Assembly (NCBI RefSeq): GCF_900113415.1
Contig: NZ_FOPH01000014.1
Span: 35,451 to 99,450, forward strand
Direction: 5' to 3'
Source: Oribacterium sp. WCC10
Lineage (GTDB): Bacteria > Bacillota > Clostridia > Lachnospirales > Lachnospiraceae
DNA: 64,000 nt
Position 1 is the first letter of the stretch. Each line of letters starts with the position of its first letter. Both the position numbers and the translations under genes were made by a program. This document shows, in pieces, positions 49,436-58,824 of this stretch. The notes below the pieces were generated by a model. It was not told where the DNA came from, ran no database searches, and worked only from the letters and a program-made list of their open reading frames with translations.

Positions 49436-51052
49436 ATGCGTTCGTTGCGAACAAGGATAACTGTTACAGTGCTATGGGTAATATTCGTGGCCCTTTTGGT
49501 TGCCACGTTATTAAGCGCGCTCTTCATACGAAGGACTGAGAGGCGGAAGTCAAATCAGCTTTTGCTATTGTTGTGTGAAACCGGTGAACGGAGTCTCGAT
49601 TACTATTTTGACAGCGTCCAGAACTCGGTTATAAAGGTCACCTCCTTCGTGGAAGAGGACCTTAACGGAATAAGTGACGAGCAGCTTGAGCAGCATATGG
49701 AAAGAGCCAGAGATTATTTTGGCATGATGGCTTCCAAGACAAAAGGCGTCCTGACTTATTACTATCGTATCGATCCGTCAATCTCTACAAAGGTAAAAGG
49801 GTTCTGGTATACGAATCTCACAGGCACGGGTTTTGAAGAGCATGAAGTGACCGATATCACTCAATATGACGTGGATGATACTTCAAAGCTTGTATGGTTC
49901 ACTGTTCCTAAGCATGAAGGGAGGTCCATATGGCTGCCTCCTTATGTCACGGATAATCTCGATGTACGTGTTATATCCTATGATGCACCGGTTTACTATA
50001 ATAAAAAGTTCATCGGTGTAGTTGGCATAGAAGTCGACTATTCGACTATGGCCGACGAGGTCAACGGTATCCGGCTTTATGAAAACGGATATGCCTTTCT
50101 TAGTGACACTGATGGTAAGCTTTTCTATCATCCGCGTATAGATGTAACGGAACAGACGGAAACAGTCTATGAAATTCCCTACAAGACCATAGGTGATGGT
50201 AATTTTGTACAGTATACTTACGATGGAGTGGATAAGGAGGCTGTCTGGCTTCCGCTCAGTAACGGCATGCGTCTTAATGTTACGGTGCCGGTTTCCGAAA
50301 CGCAGGGTGACTGGCAGGGGATGGTTTTAAACATTGTCATAGGCGCAGTTTTAGTGCTTGTGGTAGCGAGCCTGTTTTTGATGTACTACACAAGGCGTAT
50401 AACCAGACCGCTGGAACAGCTGACCGAGGCGGCAGAACAGGTGGATAAGGGAAATTATGATTTTGTTCTGTCCTATGATGAAGATGATGAACTGGGCAGA
50501 CTCACCAGGGCTTTCAAAAATCTGTCGGGTAATGTAAAGGCTCATATCGGCGACCTGAATGAGCAGGTATATATCGATGCCCTGACCCATGTAAAAAACA
50601 AGGGGGCCTATAATAAATTAGTCGAAGAACTGCAGGAAGAGCTGGATAACGGGGATGTAGCTCCAAAGTTCGCAATCGGGGTATTTGACTGTGACGGACT
50701 AAAGATGATCAATGACCGGTACGGACATGATAAGGGCGATGAATATCTGAAAACTGCATGCCGTACGATAAGTGAGATTTTTAAGCACAGTCCTGTGTTC
50801 AGAATAGGCGGAGATGAGTTCTCTGTTATTCTGATAAATAAGGACTACCGCAACATGGATTCGCTTTTTGAGCAGTTCGACAAGATGACGGATGAGATCA
50901 ATGCTTCGGCCATTGAGCCGTGGGAGCAGGTATGTCTGTCAAAGGGCTTTGCAGTTTTCGACCCGTCAGATGACAGTACGGTTGTCGCTGTGGCCCAGCG
51001 TGCAGATAAGCTCATGTATGAGAATAAACGGCAGAGGAAAAGCTGCAGGTAG
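49436..51052 (+). CDS. Diguanylate cyclase: Cache sensor, HAMP, GGDEF
   Basis: An N-terminal membrane helix (VTVLWVIFVALLVATLLSAL) is followed by an extracellular dCache-like domain (about 45-290) with WLPPYV and GVVGIEVDYSTM, then a second membrane helix (LNIVIGAVLVLVVASLFLMY) and a HAMP segment with ITRPLEQLTEAAEQV. The GGDEF domain contains IDALTHVKNKGAY and the intact active site FRIGGDEFSV. It makes cyclic di-GMP in response to an outside ligand. No inhibitory RxxD site was noted before GGDEF. Confidence 0.9.
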   Translation: MRSLRTRITVTVLWVIFVALLVATLLSALFIRRTERRKSNQLLLLLCETGERSLDYYFDSVQNSVIKVTSFVEEDLNGISDEQLEQHMERARDYFGMMASKTKGVLTYYYRIDPSISTKVKGFWYTNLTGTGFEEHEVTDITQYDVDDTSKLVWFTVPKHEGRSIWLPPYVTDNLDVRVISYDAPVYYNKKFIGVVGIEVDYSTMADEVNGIRLYENGYAFLSDTDGKLFYHPRIDVTEQTETVYEIPYKTIGDGNFVQYTYDGVDKEAVWLPLSNGMRLNVTVPVSETQGDWQGMVLNIVIGAVLVLVVASLFLMYYTRRITRPLEQLTEAAEQVDKGNYDFVLSYDEDDELGRLTRAFKNLSGNVKAHIGDLNEQVYIDALTHVKNKGAYNKLVEELQEELDNGDVAPKFAIGVFDCDGLKMINDRYGHDKGDEYLKTACRTISEIFKHSPVFRIGGDEFSVILINKDYRNMDSLFEQFDKMTDEINASAIEPWEQVCLSKGFAVFDPSDDSTVVAVAQRADKLMYENKRQRKSCR

Positions 51053-51139
51053 ATATGTCATAATGACTTCGAAGACTGCCATCGGGGATGACCCCTGGAA
51101 GGTTTTTGACATTTAACATTTCCATCGATATTCTCTTGG

Positions 51140-51560
51140 TTACATTCCGAATTTCTCCCTGAAGATTTTATGGAAGTAGCTGGTATTTTCATAGCCTACC
51201 GTAAAGCTGATATCCATGATGGAGAGACTTGTGTTCTCCAGAAGAAAAGCCGCAGTCTTCATACGCTTTTGAATGAGAAGGTCCTTAAAGGTCATGCCGG
51301 TATTTTTCTTTATGATACGGCTCATAGTGTAGATATCTATGCTGTTCTTTTCGATAAAAACGGAAAGGGCAGCATTTTTGTATTCTGTCTCGATGTAGTT
51401 CAGAAGCCTGATGATGAGGTTTTGTTCATAGGAGTTTTCTGGTACGCGAATGTTTACCGCCTGCTCAACCAGATGATCAAAAAGCAGCGTCATACTCTGC
51501 TGTGCAAGATTTCTCGTATAAGCCGGATTGTTAAGCATTATCCAGATGAGGCTTTCCGAG
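51140..51560 (-). pseudogene. AraC-family regulator, N-terminal part lost
   Basis: The minus-strand frame carries the two helix-turn-helix motifs: SVFIEKNSIDIYTMSRIIKK and LSIMDISFTVGYENTSYFHK, ending FREKFGM. The ligand-binding cupin part is missing; the frame opens after a TGA near 51560 and joins another remnant. An ATG at 51538 could give a 132-residue protein, but no ribosome site is seen. Confidence 0.7.
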
Positions 51561-51710
51561 CTTGAGGGACAATGGAAGAAATATCAGAAAGCCTATCTGT
51601 ATTCAAAGGATATTGAGTATTCAGATACCTGTAAGGCTGTATATGAAATAATGAATAGATTGAATAATCTACTCAAACTTCCCACATTAAAAGTGGGCCT
51701 TGAACCTTGA
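51528..51710 (+). pseudogene. Fragment of a helical mobilisation-type protein
   Basis: The frame LSELEGQWKKYQKAYLYSKD, then SDTCKAVYEIMNRLNNLLKL, is a charged helix fragment with no good start, cut at the AraC remnant. It resembles C-terminal tails of plasmid proteins; family uncertain. Confidence 0.3.
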
Positions 51711-51741
51711 AAACTCTATATTCTAGGCTATAGAAATAATC

Positions 51742-51966
51742 TTACGCCACTTTATAGTTGCTCGTTAGCGCATCCTGCATATATTCAGGTAACCTAAAGA
51801 AAAAATACTTATAGATTTCCTCAACCTTTTCATCAGTGATGTGTAGTGCATTTTTTATACTTAAAGTTATTGCCTCAATCAGTATAAAGACCGAATGCTG
51901 GTAAGTAACATCATCCATTTCGCTAAGAAGCATTGAAATAAAAAAGCTATGGCTAATCCTGCTCAC
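51742..51966 (-). CDS. Small hypothetical protein beside the HxlR regulator
   Basis: A 74-residue helical protein (MSRISHSFFISMLLSEMDDV, ending ALTSNYKVA). Its start overlaps the end of the HxlR gene by 14 bases, suggesting coupling. No family recognised. Confidence 0.45.
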   Translation of the reverse strand: MSRISHSFFISMLLSEMDDVTYQHSVFILIEAITLSIKNALHITDEKVEEIYKYFFFRLPEYMQDALTSNYKVA

Positions 51967-52300
51967 AAGGATTTGGCTGATGGGTGTACTCGAAATAATA
52001 CCGGCCCCACTCCCGCAATTCAGTGATCAGAGGAATCAGTGTTTTTCCGAGTTCTGTAAGTGAATACTCTGTCTTTGGCGGTACGATGGGATATACCTCA
52101 CGATGAATCAGCTGATCTTCCTCAAGCTCACGCAGCTGAAGCGTCAATGTATGCGCTGTTGCTTTAGGAATTAATCGTTGAAGCTCATTGAAGCGTTTTT
52201 CTCCATCGATAAGGTGCCACAGGATGATGGGCTTATACTTTCCTCCGATAAAGCACATAGAAGCTTCAATTGTGCAATTGAATTTTTTGCCAGATTTCAT
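51953..52300 (-). CDS. HxlR-family transcriptional regulator
   Basis: Winged helix of the HxlR type: MCFIGGKYKPIILWHLIDG, RFNELQRLIPKATAHTLTLQ, LIHREVYPIVPPKTEYSLTE. 115 residues is normal. AGGAGGAAAT precedes its ATG. It is divergent from azlCD and likely controls that exporter. Confidence 0.9.
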   Translation of the reverse strand: MKSGKKFNCTIEASMCFIGGKYKPIILWHLIDGEKRFNELQRLIPKATAHTLTLQLRELEEDQLIHREVYPIVPPKTEYSLTELGKTLIPLITELREWGRYYFEYTHQPNPCEQD

Positions 52301-52419
52301 ATTTCCTCCTCACAGTATCAAAAATGATAGTACCTATCTATTTTTAGAGTACTTGTACAGAACAATGATATGCCCTAAAATATAGCAAATCTATTTTCAT
52401 GTCAATGGGAGCGAAGTCA
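52301..52419. promoter_or_regulatory. Divergent operator region hxlR/azlC
   Basis: GATAG-TAC-CTATC (52326-52338) and GTAC-TT-GTAC (about 52350-52359) are small dyads in the intergenic stretch, candidates for HxlR binding. Confidence 0.5.
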
Positions 52420-53115
52420 ATGAAAGAGTTTCGTTTTGCAGTCAAAAATACGATTCCTATTTTTTTTACATATCTGTTTATCGGTATTGCGTTTGGTATA
52501 CTGATGAGCGATGCTGGTTATAGCATTTTACTCACCACTGCTTCCAGCTTATTTATTTTTGCCGGATCTATGCAGCTTCTGATGGTTCCAATGATGACTT
52601 CCGGAGCATCCCTGACCTCACTTGCGTTTATGGCTTTCTTCATCAATGCCCGCCATATTTTTTATGGCATCGGTTTTATCGAGAAATTCCGCAGAATGGG
52701 CTGGCGTTATCCGTATATGATCCTGACTCTGACCGATGAAACATACTCTGTTCTCTGTTCTGTAAAGTATGAGGCAAACCTTGATGAAGATAGGGCCGCG
52801 TTCATGATTGCCATGCTTGACCATTTATACTGGGTATTCGGATCTTTCATAGGCGCCTGTGCCGGACAATTCCTGCAATTTGATATGAGTGGGATTGATT
52901 TTTCCGCTACAGCATTTTTTTTGATTGTAGTCGTTAACCAATGGCAGCAGTATCGTTCCAAATTACCTTTCTTAACGGCGGCTGTCTGTGCGCTGGGATT
53001 TTACCTCTTACTCGGAAAAGAGTATTTCCTGATTCCCACCATGATTACCTGTCTTATCGCACTGATACTGCTCCGCAGACCCATTGAAATAAAGGAGGGC
53101 ATCCCGAATGAATAA
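52420..53115 (+). CDS. azlC: AzlC-family branched-chain amino acid exporter subunit
   Basis: Hydrophobic, with FTYLFIGIAFGILMSDAGYS, SLFIFAGSMQLLMV and AFFINARHIFYGIGF, the last being the AzlC signature. About seven membrane segments. ATG 52420 is preceded by GGGAGCGAAG; the track-longer start at 52399 has no site. Overlaps azlD by eight bases. Pair exports branched-chain amino acids or analogues. Confidence 0.9.
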   Translation: MKEFRFAVKNTIPIFFTYLFIGIAFGILMSDAGYSILLTTASSLFIFAGSMQLLMVPMMTSGASLTSLAFMAFFINARHIFYGIGFIEKFRRMGWRYPYMILTLTDETYSVLCSVKYEANLDEDRAAFMIAMLDHLYWVFGSFIGACAGQFLQFDMSGIDFSATAFFLIVVVNQWQQYRSKLPFLTAAVCALGFYLLLGKEYFLIPTMITCLIALILLRRPIEIKEGIPNE

Positions 53116-53431
53116 TACGGCTTATCTGATTGCAGTCATTTCCGTTATTACAATTGTCACATGGATTCTTCGTGCCTTCCCGTTCTTGCTATTCGGCAGC
53201 AGACCGTTGCCTAAAACGATACAGTATCTAGGCAGTGTGCTTCCTCCCGCAATTATGATGGTACTTGTAATTTATTGTCTTCGGAATATGAACATCGGAC
53301 AGTTCCCATACGGGATTCCGGAACTCATCGCCTGTACATTAATTGTCATCCTGCAACTCATAAGGAAAAACATGTATTTGTCTATCATTGCCGGAACTGC
53401 TTGTTATATGGTATTAATTCGTGTTGTGTAA
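53108..53431 (+). CDS. azlD: AzlD-family partner subunit
   Basis: 107 residues with four hydrophobic segments (LIAVISVITIVTWILRAFPF, YLGSVLPPAIMMVLVIYCL, and two more). Typical AzlD. Overlaps azlC, with AAAGGAGG upstream of the ATG, so the two are co-translated. Confidence 0.88.
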   Translation: MNNTAYLIAVISVITIVTWILRAFPFLLFGSRPLPKTIQYLGSVLPPAIMMVLVIYCLRNMNIGQFPYGIPELIACTLIVILQLIRKNMYLSIIAGTACYMVLIRVV

Positions 53432-53553
53432 GTACCTTACTTAAACTACTTCCCACACCCCAAAGGTGCGATGTCCACTATTTATGTGGGAAGTCTGAGT
53501 AATCTATAATTTAATGAAAGTATAGTCATGGTAAGAGAAATTCTGGAGAAGTA

Positions 53554-54115
53554 GTCTATACCCGAGATTTCTCATAATAAACCTGAGCCAAAGGTGGATA
53601 TGCTTCTTGATATCCAGGCAATGATAGCCAAGGGAAAAGGATCTGGCTATGAACGCTGGGCCAAGGTTCATAACATCAAGCAGATGGCACAGACACTTCT
53701 GTTTCTGGAAGAACATGGTCTCAGAGATTATGATGAACTCTCAGAAAAAGCCAAGGTAGCCACCGAAAGATTTGGAGAAATCACTGAGAAGCAGAAAGCT
53801 CTTGAAGAAAGACTTGTGGAGATAGCTGCACTGAAAAAGCATATCATAAACTATTCCAAAACTAAGGACACTTATGCCGAATATCGCAAGAGCGGTTATA
53901 GCAAAAAGTTCTTTGAAGAGCACAGGGAAGCTATCACTTTCTGCAAAGCAGCAAAGGAAGCCTTCTCCAAAATTGAGGGAAAACTTCCTAAGATCAAAGA
54001 ACTGAATCAGGAATACAGCGAAGTCCTTCAGGAAAAGAAAAAGACCTATGCCGAGGGTCCTCGGTGCCCTGCTTGCCACGATTTGCCAAATAATGTTGGA
54101 CAAACGGAATATTAA
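53554..54115 (+). pseudogene. C-terminal remnant of a relaxase (MobA/Rlx type)
   Basis: From 53554 the frame reads EISHNKPEPKVD, then LLDIQAMIAKGKGSGYERWA, VHNIKQMAQTLLFLEEHGL and YDELSEKAK, a charged coiled coil that matches the C-terminal half of ICE/plasmid relaxases. The catalytic HUH domain is absent and the end is replaced by GPRCPACHDLPN. It shows that a mobilisation region once lay here. Confidence 0.7.
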
Positions 54116-54181
54116 AAAGAGCAAATTTTTGTTATAATAATTTTTTGAAAGTATTATGTTAAATATACAATAGGTGGCAGT

Positions 54182-54634
54182 ATGATAGATATATATACAG
54201 AGAAAAAAGAATCAAAAGACTGGATTCTTCAAAATGATCTATATTTTAATCTAAATACAAGTAATGAAGACCTTTCCGATGAAGACATTAAACTTATCAA
54301 ACAAATTGATGGTGCCAAGATAACACCTGATAAGCATATAGAAACAAAGTATGGCATAGGAACAATTCGTAATTTGTCTTCCGGGTGCAAGACATTGCTT
54401 AATATCGTGAAACATCCTGAAAAAGTAGTATGTGTTGAAGAATGTGGTCCAAATGTTTTGCAAGTAATATTCACTATGGATGATATCAAGATATATATGT
54501 CGAGGCCTTCTCTTTTTGCTATACCTAATGATGTAAAAATCAGATTTAACGATACAGATGTTGTCACAGGTGGAACCGGATATCAAAGATGGTGGAGCAG
54601 AGAGTATGAAAGGAGAGAAGCACTTGATTTATAA
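54182..54634 (+). CDS. DUF4869-like protein
   Basis: 150 residues (MIDIYTEKKESKDWILQNDL, GIGTIRNLSSGCKTLLNIV, GGTGYQRWWSREYERREAL), matching DUF4869. It overlaps the P-loop gene's start, so it is the first gene of a small operon. Preceded by AGGTGGCAGT and an A/T-rich promoter region with TTATAATAATT. Function unknown. Confidence 0.65.
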   Translation: MIDIYTEKKESKDWILQNDLYFNLNTSNEDLSDEDIKLIKQIDGAKITPDKHIETKYGIGTIRNLSSGCKTLLNIVKHPEKVVCVEECGPNVLQVIFTMDDIKIYMSRPSLFAIPNDVKIRFNDTDVVTGGTGYQRWWSREYERREALDL

Positions 54635-55025
54635 GAAGATAATATTTAAAGCGGATCCATTTTCATATGATCTGGAGTTTGATGACAGAATAACACTTGT
54701 AGGTGGGGATAGTGGAACAGGGAAAACGGTTCTCTATGAAATCCTGGAAGATTTAAGACTTACCGATGAATATAAAGCTATTAAACTTTTTAACTATAAA
54801 TCAGATGATATTGTTACATCCATAAAGCTGTGCAGACATAATTTTATAGTGGTGGATAATGCAGATATTTTGCTTGATGATGATATCAAAAAATTTATCA
54901 ACTTTGAATTTTCCAATCAGTACATGCTTTTTTCAAGAAATTGTGATGGATTAAATGTATCTGATAAAAGTTTTAAGGTATTAAAACTTAACGATAACAG
55001 GATCACATTGGAAGAGGAGCTTTGA
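54609..55025 (+). CDS. Small P-loop ATP-binding protein
   Basis: ATG 54609 (MKGEKHLIYKKIIF) follows GAGCAGAGAGT. Walker A is GGDSGTGKTVL near residue 35 and a Walker B-like NFIVVDNADILLDDDI follows near 80. 138 residues, a minimal P-loop domain. It lies between the DUF4869 gene and the next gene (3 bases away). The trio looks like a conserved module; no function is known. Confidence 0.65.
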   Translation, partial: KGEKHLIYKKIIFKADPFSYDLEFDDRITLVGGDSGTGKTVLYEILEDLRLTDEYKAIKLFNYKSDDIVTSIKLCRHNFIVVDNADILLDDDIKKFINFEFSNQYMLFSRNCDGLNVSDKSFKVLKLNDNRITLEEEL

Positions 55026-55028
55026 TAT

Positions 55029-55700
55029 ATGAAATATCTGTGGACGGAAGATACCGGAGCGGGACTTCATTTCTGGGAATTAGTCAACAGACTTATTTTT
55101 GATGGAACTCTTAAAGTTGAAAGCAAATTTAGTAATCAAGGTATTTTGGATGCACTGGATGATTTAAACCTGAATGATGAAGATAAGTACTATATTGCAT
55201 TTGATTATGTGGTTGACAATCAAGACATTCGCAATAAGTATAGACTGTTGAAATCTATTTCCGATGTATCTGATGGAAAGATCATAATACTTGATATGAT
55301 TTGCTTTGAGTACCTGATTCTGGCATTTGATAAACTGGTTCAATGGACCGGGTCAGGAAAAACAGATAAAATCAGAATGAGAGAGGATATACTAGCTGCT
55401 GTTGAGAATCATAGGATAAATCTGTCAAAAATAGAAAATGAAAAGACTCTACAGTATTTATCCGGATTCAAGAGATTTTCAACAGAACGTGTGATGAAAT
55501 CTCTGACAGGTTAATTGACGGAAAACGAAAAGTGGTCTATAAAGGGAAAGCTAATGGGCGAATGTTGGTACAAAGACTGCTGTGTGTCTGATCGCCCTGA
55601 AAAAAATAAGTGTGGTAATCCAGAAATCAGAGATGGAAATGAGAAGATGAAGGAACTGTTTCAATCGGAAACCATAAATAGAATTATCTCTACTATATGA
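55029..55700 (+). pseudogene. Third protein of the DUF4869 module, split by an in-frame TAA
   Basis: The frame starts MKYLWTEDTGAGLHFWELVN and runs to VMKSLTG; a TAA at 55512-55514 interrupts, and the same frame continues LTENEKWSIKGKLMGECWYK with cysteines in DCC and KCGNPE to 55700. Both parts appear to belong to one protein of about 223 residues. The second part alone could start at TTG 55515. Family not named. Confidence 0.6.
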
Positions 55701-55931
55701 AGCAGCATTATGCCGGATAGTAAAATGACAAGGATAGTACAGAATGATTCTTGCAAAAAAAACAAAAGATCTATGGTGAATACAAGCTAAGTTTCCGGGT
55801 GGATGGCATTTTCAAATGCTATTTGCCCGCTTTTTAATTCTCAATTGAGCTTGCCACGTTTGTCCCGAATTCCAGATGACATTTACAAACCTGTCCTTTA
55901 AATCGTGCAGGATGATATAATAGGAAACATT
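55701..55931. other. Intergenic with terminator
   Basis: A 21-codon ORF at about 55725 is not convincing. The hairpin at 55796-55835 is a terminator for the DUF4869 module. Confidence 0.5.
55796..55835 (+). terminator. Terminator after the DUF4869 module
   Basis: GCATTT pairs with AAATGC and CGGG with CCCG on a long stem with a small loop TC; five T follow. Confidence 0.75.
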
Positions 55932-56252
55932 ATGAGCGAAACAACAGAGTATTATGATAATAATGCTGAGAACTATGCTGATAGCACGGCGAATATCGAT
56001 TTCTCCGAAATGCAGGATGCATTTCTTTCAGAAATAAAGGTGGGAGCTTCCATCCTTGACTTCGGTTGTGGCAGCGGACGGGATTCACTATATTTTCTGC
56101 AAAAAGGCTATAATGTTACTGCTCTGGATGGCTCATCCGCAATGTGCAGAATTGCCCGGGAGAAGACCGGAATTCCCGTAATGGAAATGGACTTCAATGA
56201 TTTTGATGAGCTAGATAAATATGACGGTATTATGTATGATAATGAAAGCTGA
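55932..56252 (+). pseudogene. SAM methyltransferase, N-terminal half only
   Basis: ATG 55932 with AGGAAACATT upstream. The SAM-binding motif ILDFGCGSGRDSLYFLQKGY and TALDGSSAM are complete. The protein ends at YDGIMYDNES, where motif IV and the rest should follow. The terminator at 56245-56272 overlaps its stop. It was cut by a recombination that brought in this terminator. Confidence 0.65.
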
Positions 56253-56272
56253 GGGATGTCTCTCAGCTTTTT
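56245..56272 (+). terminator. Terminator overlapping the methyltransferase stop
   Basis: AAAGCTGAG pairs perfectly with CTCAGCTTT around eight bases; T follows. Confidence 0.8.
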
Positions 56273-56339
56273 GAAATCAGAAAAAGCTTTTTGACTTGTA
56301 TGTTATTGATGTAGTCAAAACGTAAATGGATGGTCATTG

Positions 56340-58583
56340 ATGCAGAAAATCAGGTGCGTAGTTGAGAGAATCACATATCAGAATCCTGAGAACGGGTACT
56401 CAGTTCTTAAGTGTAAAGTGAAGGATTATACAGAACTGGTCACAGTCATTGGCAACATGCTGGATGTCAATGTGGGATCAGTTCTTTTGATACACGGAAA
56501 CTGGAAGGTTGATACTAAGTACGGTAAACAGTTCATGGCAGATACTTGGGAGGAAACACTTCCGGCGACTGTTTATGGGATGGAGAAATATCTCGGTTCA
56601 GGGCTCATAAAAGGAGTAGGTCCAAAATTTGCTCAAAGGATCGTAAGAAGATTTGGTATTGATTCCTTTACTGTGATCGAAGACAACATTGAACTTCTTA
56701 TAGAGGTTGAGGGGATCGGAACCAAACGTATACAGATGATTGCCGAGTCCTGGCAGAAACAGAAACAGATAAAGAACATCATGTTGTTCCTTCAGGATCA
56801 TCAGGTCAGCACATCCTATGCTGCAAAAATATTCAAACAGTATGGCAATGAAAGCATTACAGTCATGAAGGAAAATCCATACAGGCTCGCTGATGATATC
56901 TGGGGCATAGGTTTTAAGACGGCCGACCAGATCGCAATGAAGCTTGGCTTCGGGAAAGAATCCTACATGCGTCTACGAAGCGGCCTGATGTTTACATTAT
57001 CTGAGCTTTCTAATGATGGTCATGTATATGCAGAGCGAAAGCAGCTTATTGACAGGGCAAAAGAGCTGCTTGAGGCATCAGAGGAAACAGTCATAAGTAC
57101 CCTCGATGATATGATCAAGAAAGAGGAGCTGATCCTTGAACAGAATATCATAAAGAAAGATGCTGAGGGAAACAGCATTATACCGATATACCTTCCGCCT
57201 TTTTACTATGCAGAAATAGGTGTTGCATCAAAGCTTAAAAAGATTAGTGATTCCCCGGCACAAGATAAGCTGTATGCAAGGCTTACGGAAGCAAGGAAGA
57301 AGACCGGGAACAATGAATTATCCGTTGATGTTGGTGCCATAGAGAAGATAACAGGTATGTCTTATGATGACATCCAGGCAGATGCCATAAGGAAGGCTGC
57401 CACAGCCAAAGTTATGGTACTTACAGGCGGCCCCGGTACGGGAAAGACCACAACAACTCATGGAATAATCTCTGCTTTCAAGGCTTATGGGCTTAAGATA
57501 CTTCTTGCAGCACCTACAGGGCGTGCGGCTAAAAGGATGACAGAAACTACAGGAATGGAGGCAAAGACCATCCACAGACTTCTTGAGTTTAAACCGCCAG
57601 AAGGATATCAGAAAAATGAAGAAAATCCACTTGAAGGTGATGTTCTTATTATCGATGAATGCTCTATGATAGACATTATTCTGATGAACTCCCTCCTTAA
57701 AGCAATCCCGGCAACCATGAGACTTATATTGGTTGGCGACATTGACCAGCTTCCGTCAGTTGGTGCCGGTAATGTCTTACGTGATATCATAGATTCCTCT
57801 GCATTTCCTGTGATAAGACTAACCCGGATTTTCAGACAGGCGCAGACCAGCTGTATCATCATGAATGCCCACAGGATCAATGAGGGTAAGATGCCGGACA
57901 TAAGTAACCGAAAGGATACGGATTTCTTTTTTATTCAGAACGAAGATGCCGAAGCAGTTTCCGGTGAGATAGTAAAGCTTGTTCAGAACAATCTTCCGAA
58001 ATACTACCATGTGGAGCCATCACAGATACAGGTGCTTACTCCAATGCAGCGAGGTGTTGTTGGAGCCACAAGCCTAAACCTCTCACTTCAGGAGGCACTT
58101 AATCCTGCTGATGAAGAGATATTTATGAAAGGCAGGGGCAAAGTCACCATGCCTAAGCCAAGCCTTCACCGCAGCGGTTATGTCTACAGGGCAAACGACA
58201 AGGTGATGCAGATAAAGAATAACTACGATAAGGAAGTCTTTAATGGAGATATCGGTATCATTGAGTCTGTAAATGACACAGACAGAACCCTGAAAGTTAA
58301 CTTTGACGGACATATTGTGGAGTACGATGTCAGCGAACTGGATGAGCTTGTCCATGCCTATGCCACAACCATACATAAAGCACAGGGTTCAGAATACCCT
58401 ATCGTCGTCATGCCGATCCTTATGAACCATTACATAATGCTCCAGAGGAATCTTATCTACACAGGTATAACTCGTGCAAAAAAGATCCTTGTGTTGGTCG
58501 GCACAAAGAAGGCCTTGTCATATGCAGTCAGAAATGTGACAGTGTCAAAGAGAAATACTATGCTGAAAGAACGGCTGAAATAA
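56340..58583 (+). CDS. recD2: RecD2-type ATP-dependent DNA helicase
   Basis: ATG 56340 is preferred over the adjacent TTG. The N-terminal OB-like part (RCVVERITYQNPENGYSVL) is followed by helix-hairpin-helix segments (GSGLIKGVGPKFAQRIVRRF, IEVEGIGTKRIQMI). Helicase motifs: Walker A TGGPGTGKTTT, DECSMID, VGDIDQLPSVG, GIGFKTADQIA, and AYATTIHKAQGSEYPIVVMP with YTGITRAKK. 748 residues fits RecD2. It unwinds DNA 5'-3' in repair or plasmid processing. Confidence 0.92.
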   Translation: MQKIRCVVERITYQNPENGYSVLKCKVKDYTELVTVIGNMLDVNVGSVLLIHGNWKVDTKYGKQFMADTWEETLPATVYGMEKYLGSGLIKGVGPKFAQRIVRRFGIDSFTVIEDNIELLIEVEGIGTKRIQMIAESWQKQKQIKNIMLFLQDHQVSTSYAAKIFKQYGNESITVMKENPYRLADDIWGIGFKTADQIAMKLGFGKESYMRLRSGLMFTLSELSNDGHVYAERKQLIDRAKELLEASEETVISTLDDMIKKEELILEQNIIKKDAEGNSIIPIYLPPFYYAEIGVASKLKKISDSPAQDKLYARLTEARKKTGNNELSVDVGAIEKITGMSYDDIQADAIRKAATAKVMVLTGGPGTGKTTTTHGIISAFKAYGLKILLAAPTGRAAKRMTETTGMEAKTIHRLLEFKPPEGYQKNEENPLEGDVLIIDECSMIDIILMNSLLKAIPATMRLILVGDIDQLPSVGAGNVLRDIIDSSAFPVIRLTRIFRQAQTSCIIMNAHRINEGKMPDISNRKDTDFFFIQNEDAEAVSGEIVKLVQNNLPKYYHVEPSQIQVLTPMQRGVVGATSLNLSLQEALNPADEEIFMKGRGKVTMPKPSLHRSGYVYRANDKVMQIKNNYDKEVFNGDIGIIESVNDTDRTLKVNFDGHIVEYDVSELDELVHAYATTIHKAQGSEYPIVVMPILMNHYIMLQRNLIYTGITRAKKILVLVGTKKALSYAVRNVTVSKRNTMLKERLK

Positions 58584-58757
58584 AAAAATTCGGGATAAAT
58601 ACATGCGGATTAACTGTATTGATTTATAAATAATTGCAAATATTCAGACAATTTAAGTGGCCTTTTTAAAGTACACCTCATCGTTTATTGTATAGTCAGA
58701 AACAGATCAGAAATGAAATCTGATAGTAACTGGTATATAGAACGAGGAGGTGTTTTT
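58584..58757. other. Intergenic with dispersed repeat copy 2
   Basis: No gene. It holds the dispersed repeat at 58664-58703 and an ATCTGAT/ATCAGA stem after it. Confidence 0.6.
58664..58703. repeat. Dispersed repeat, copy 2
   Basis: TTTTTAAAGTACACCTCATCG and TGTATAGTCAGAAAC match 19185-19222 with a few changes. Here it lies 55 bases before two very small genes. Confidence 0.75.
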
Positions 58758-58808
58758 ATGTTGAATGAAATGCCAGAGGTACATAGAGAAGATAATGACG
58801 AGAAATAA
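58758..58808 (+). CDS. Tiny ORF (16 aa) with strong ribosome site
   Basis: GAGGAGGTGTTTTT precedes ATG 58758; the peptide is MLNEMPEVHREDNDEK. It stops 17 bases before the next small ORF and may be its leader or a coupling peptide. Confidence 0.35.
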   Translation: MLNEMPEVHREDNDEK

Positions 58809-58824
58809 TTCCGGGAGGCGGCAG

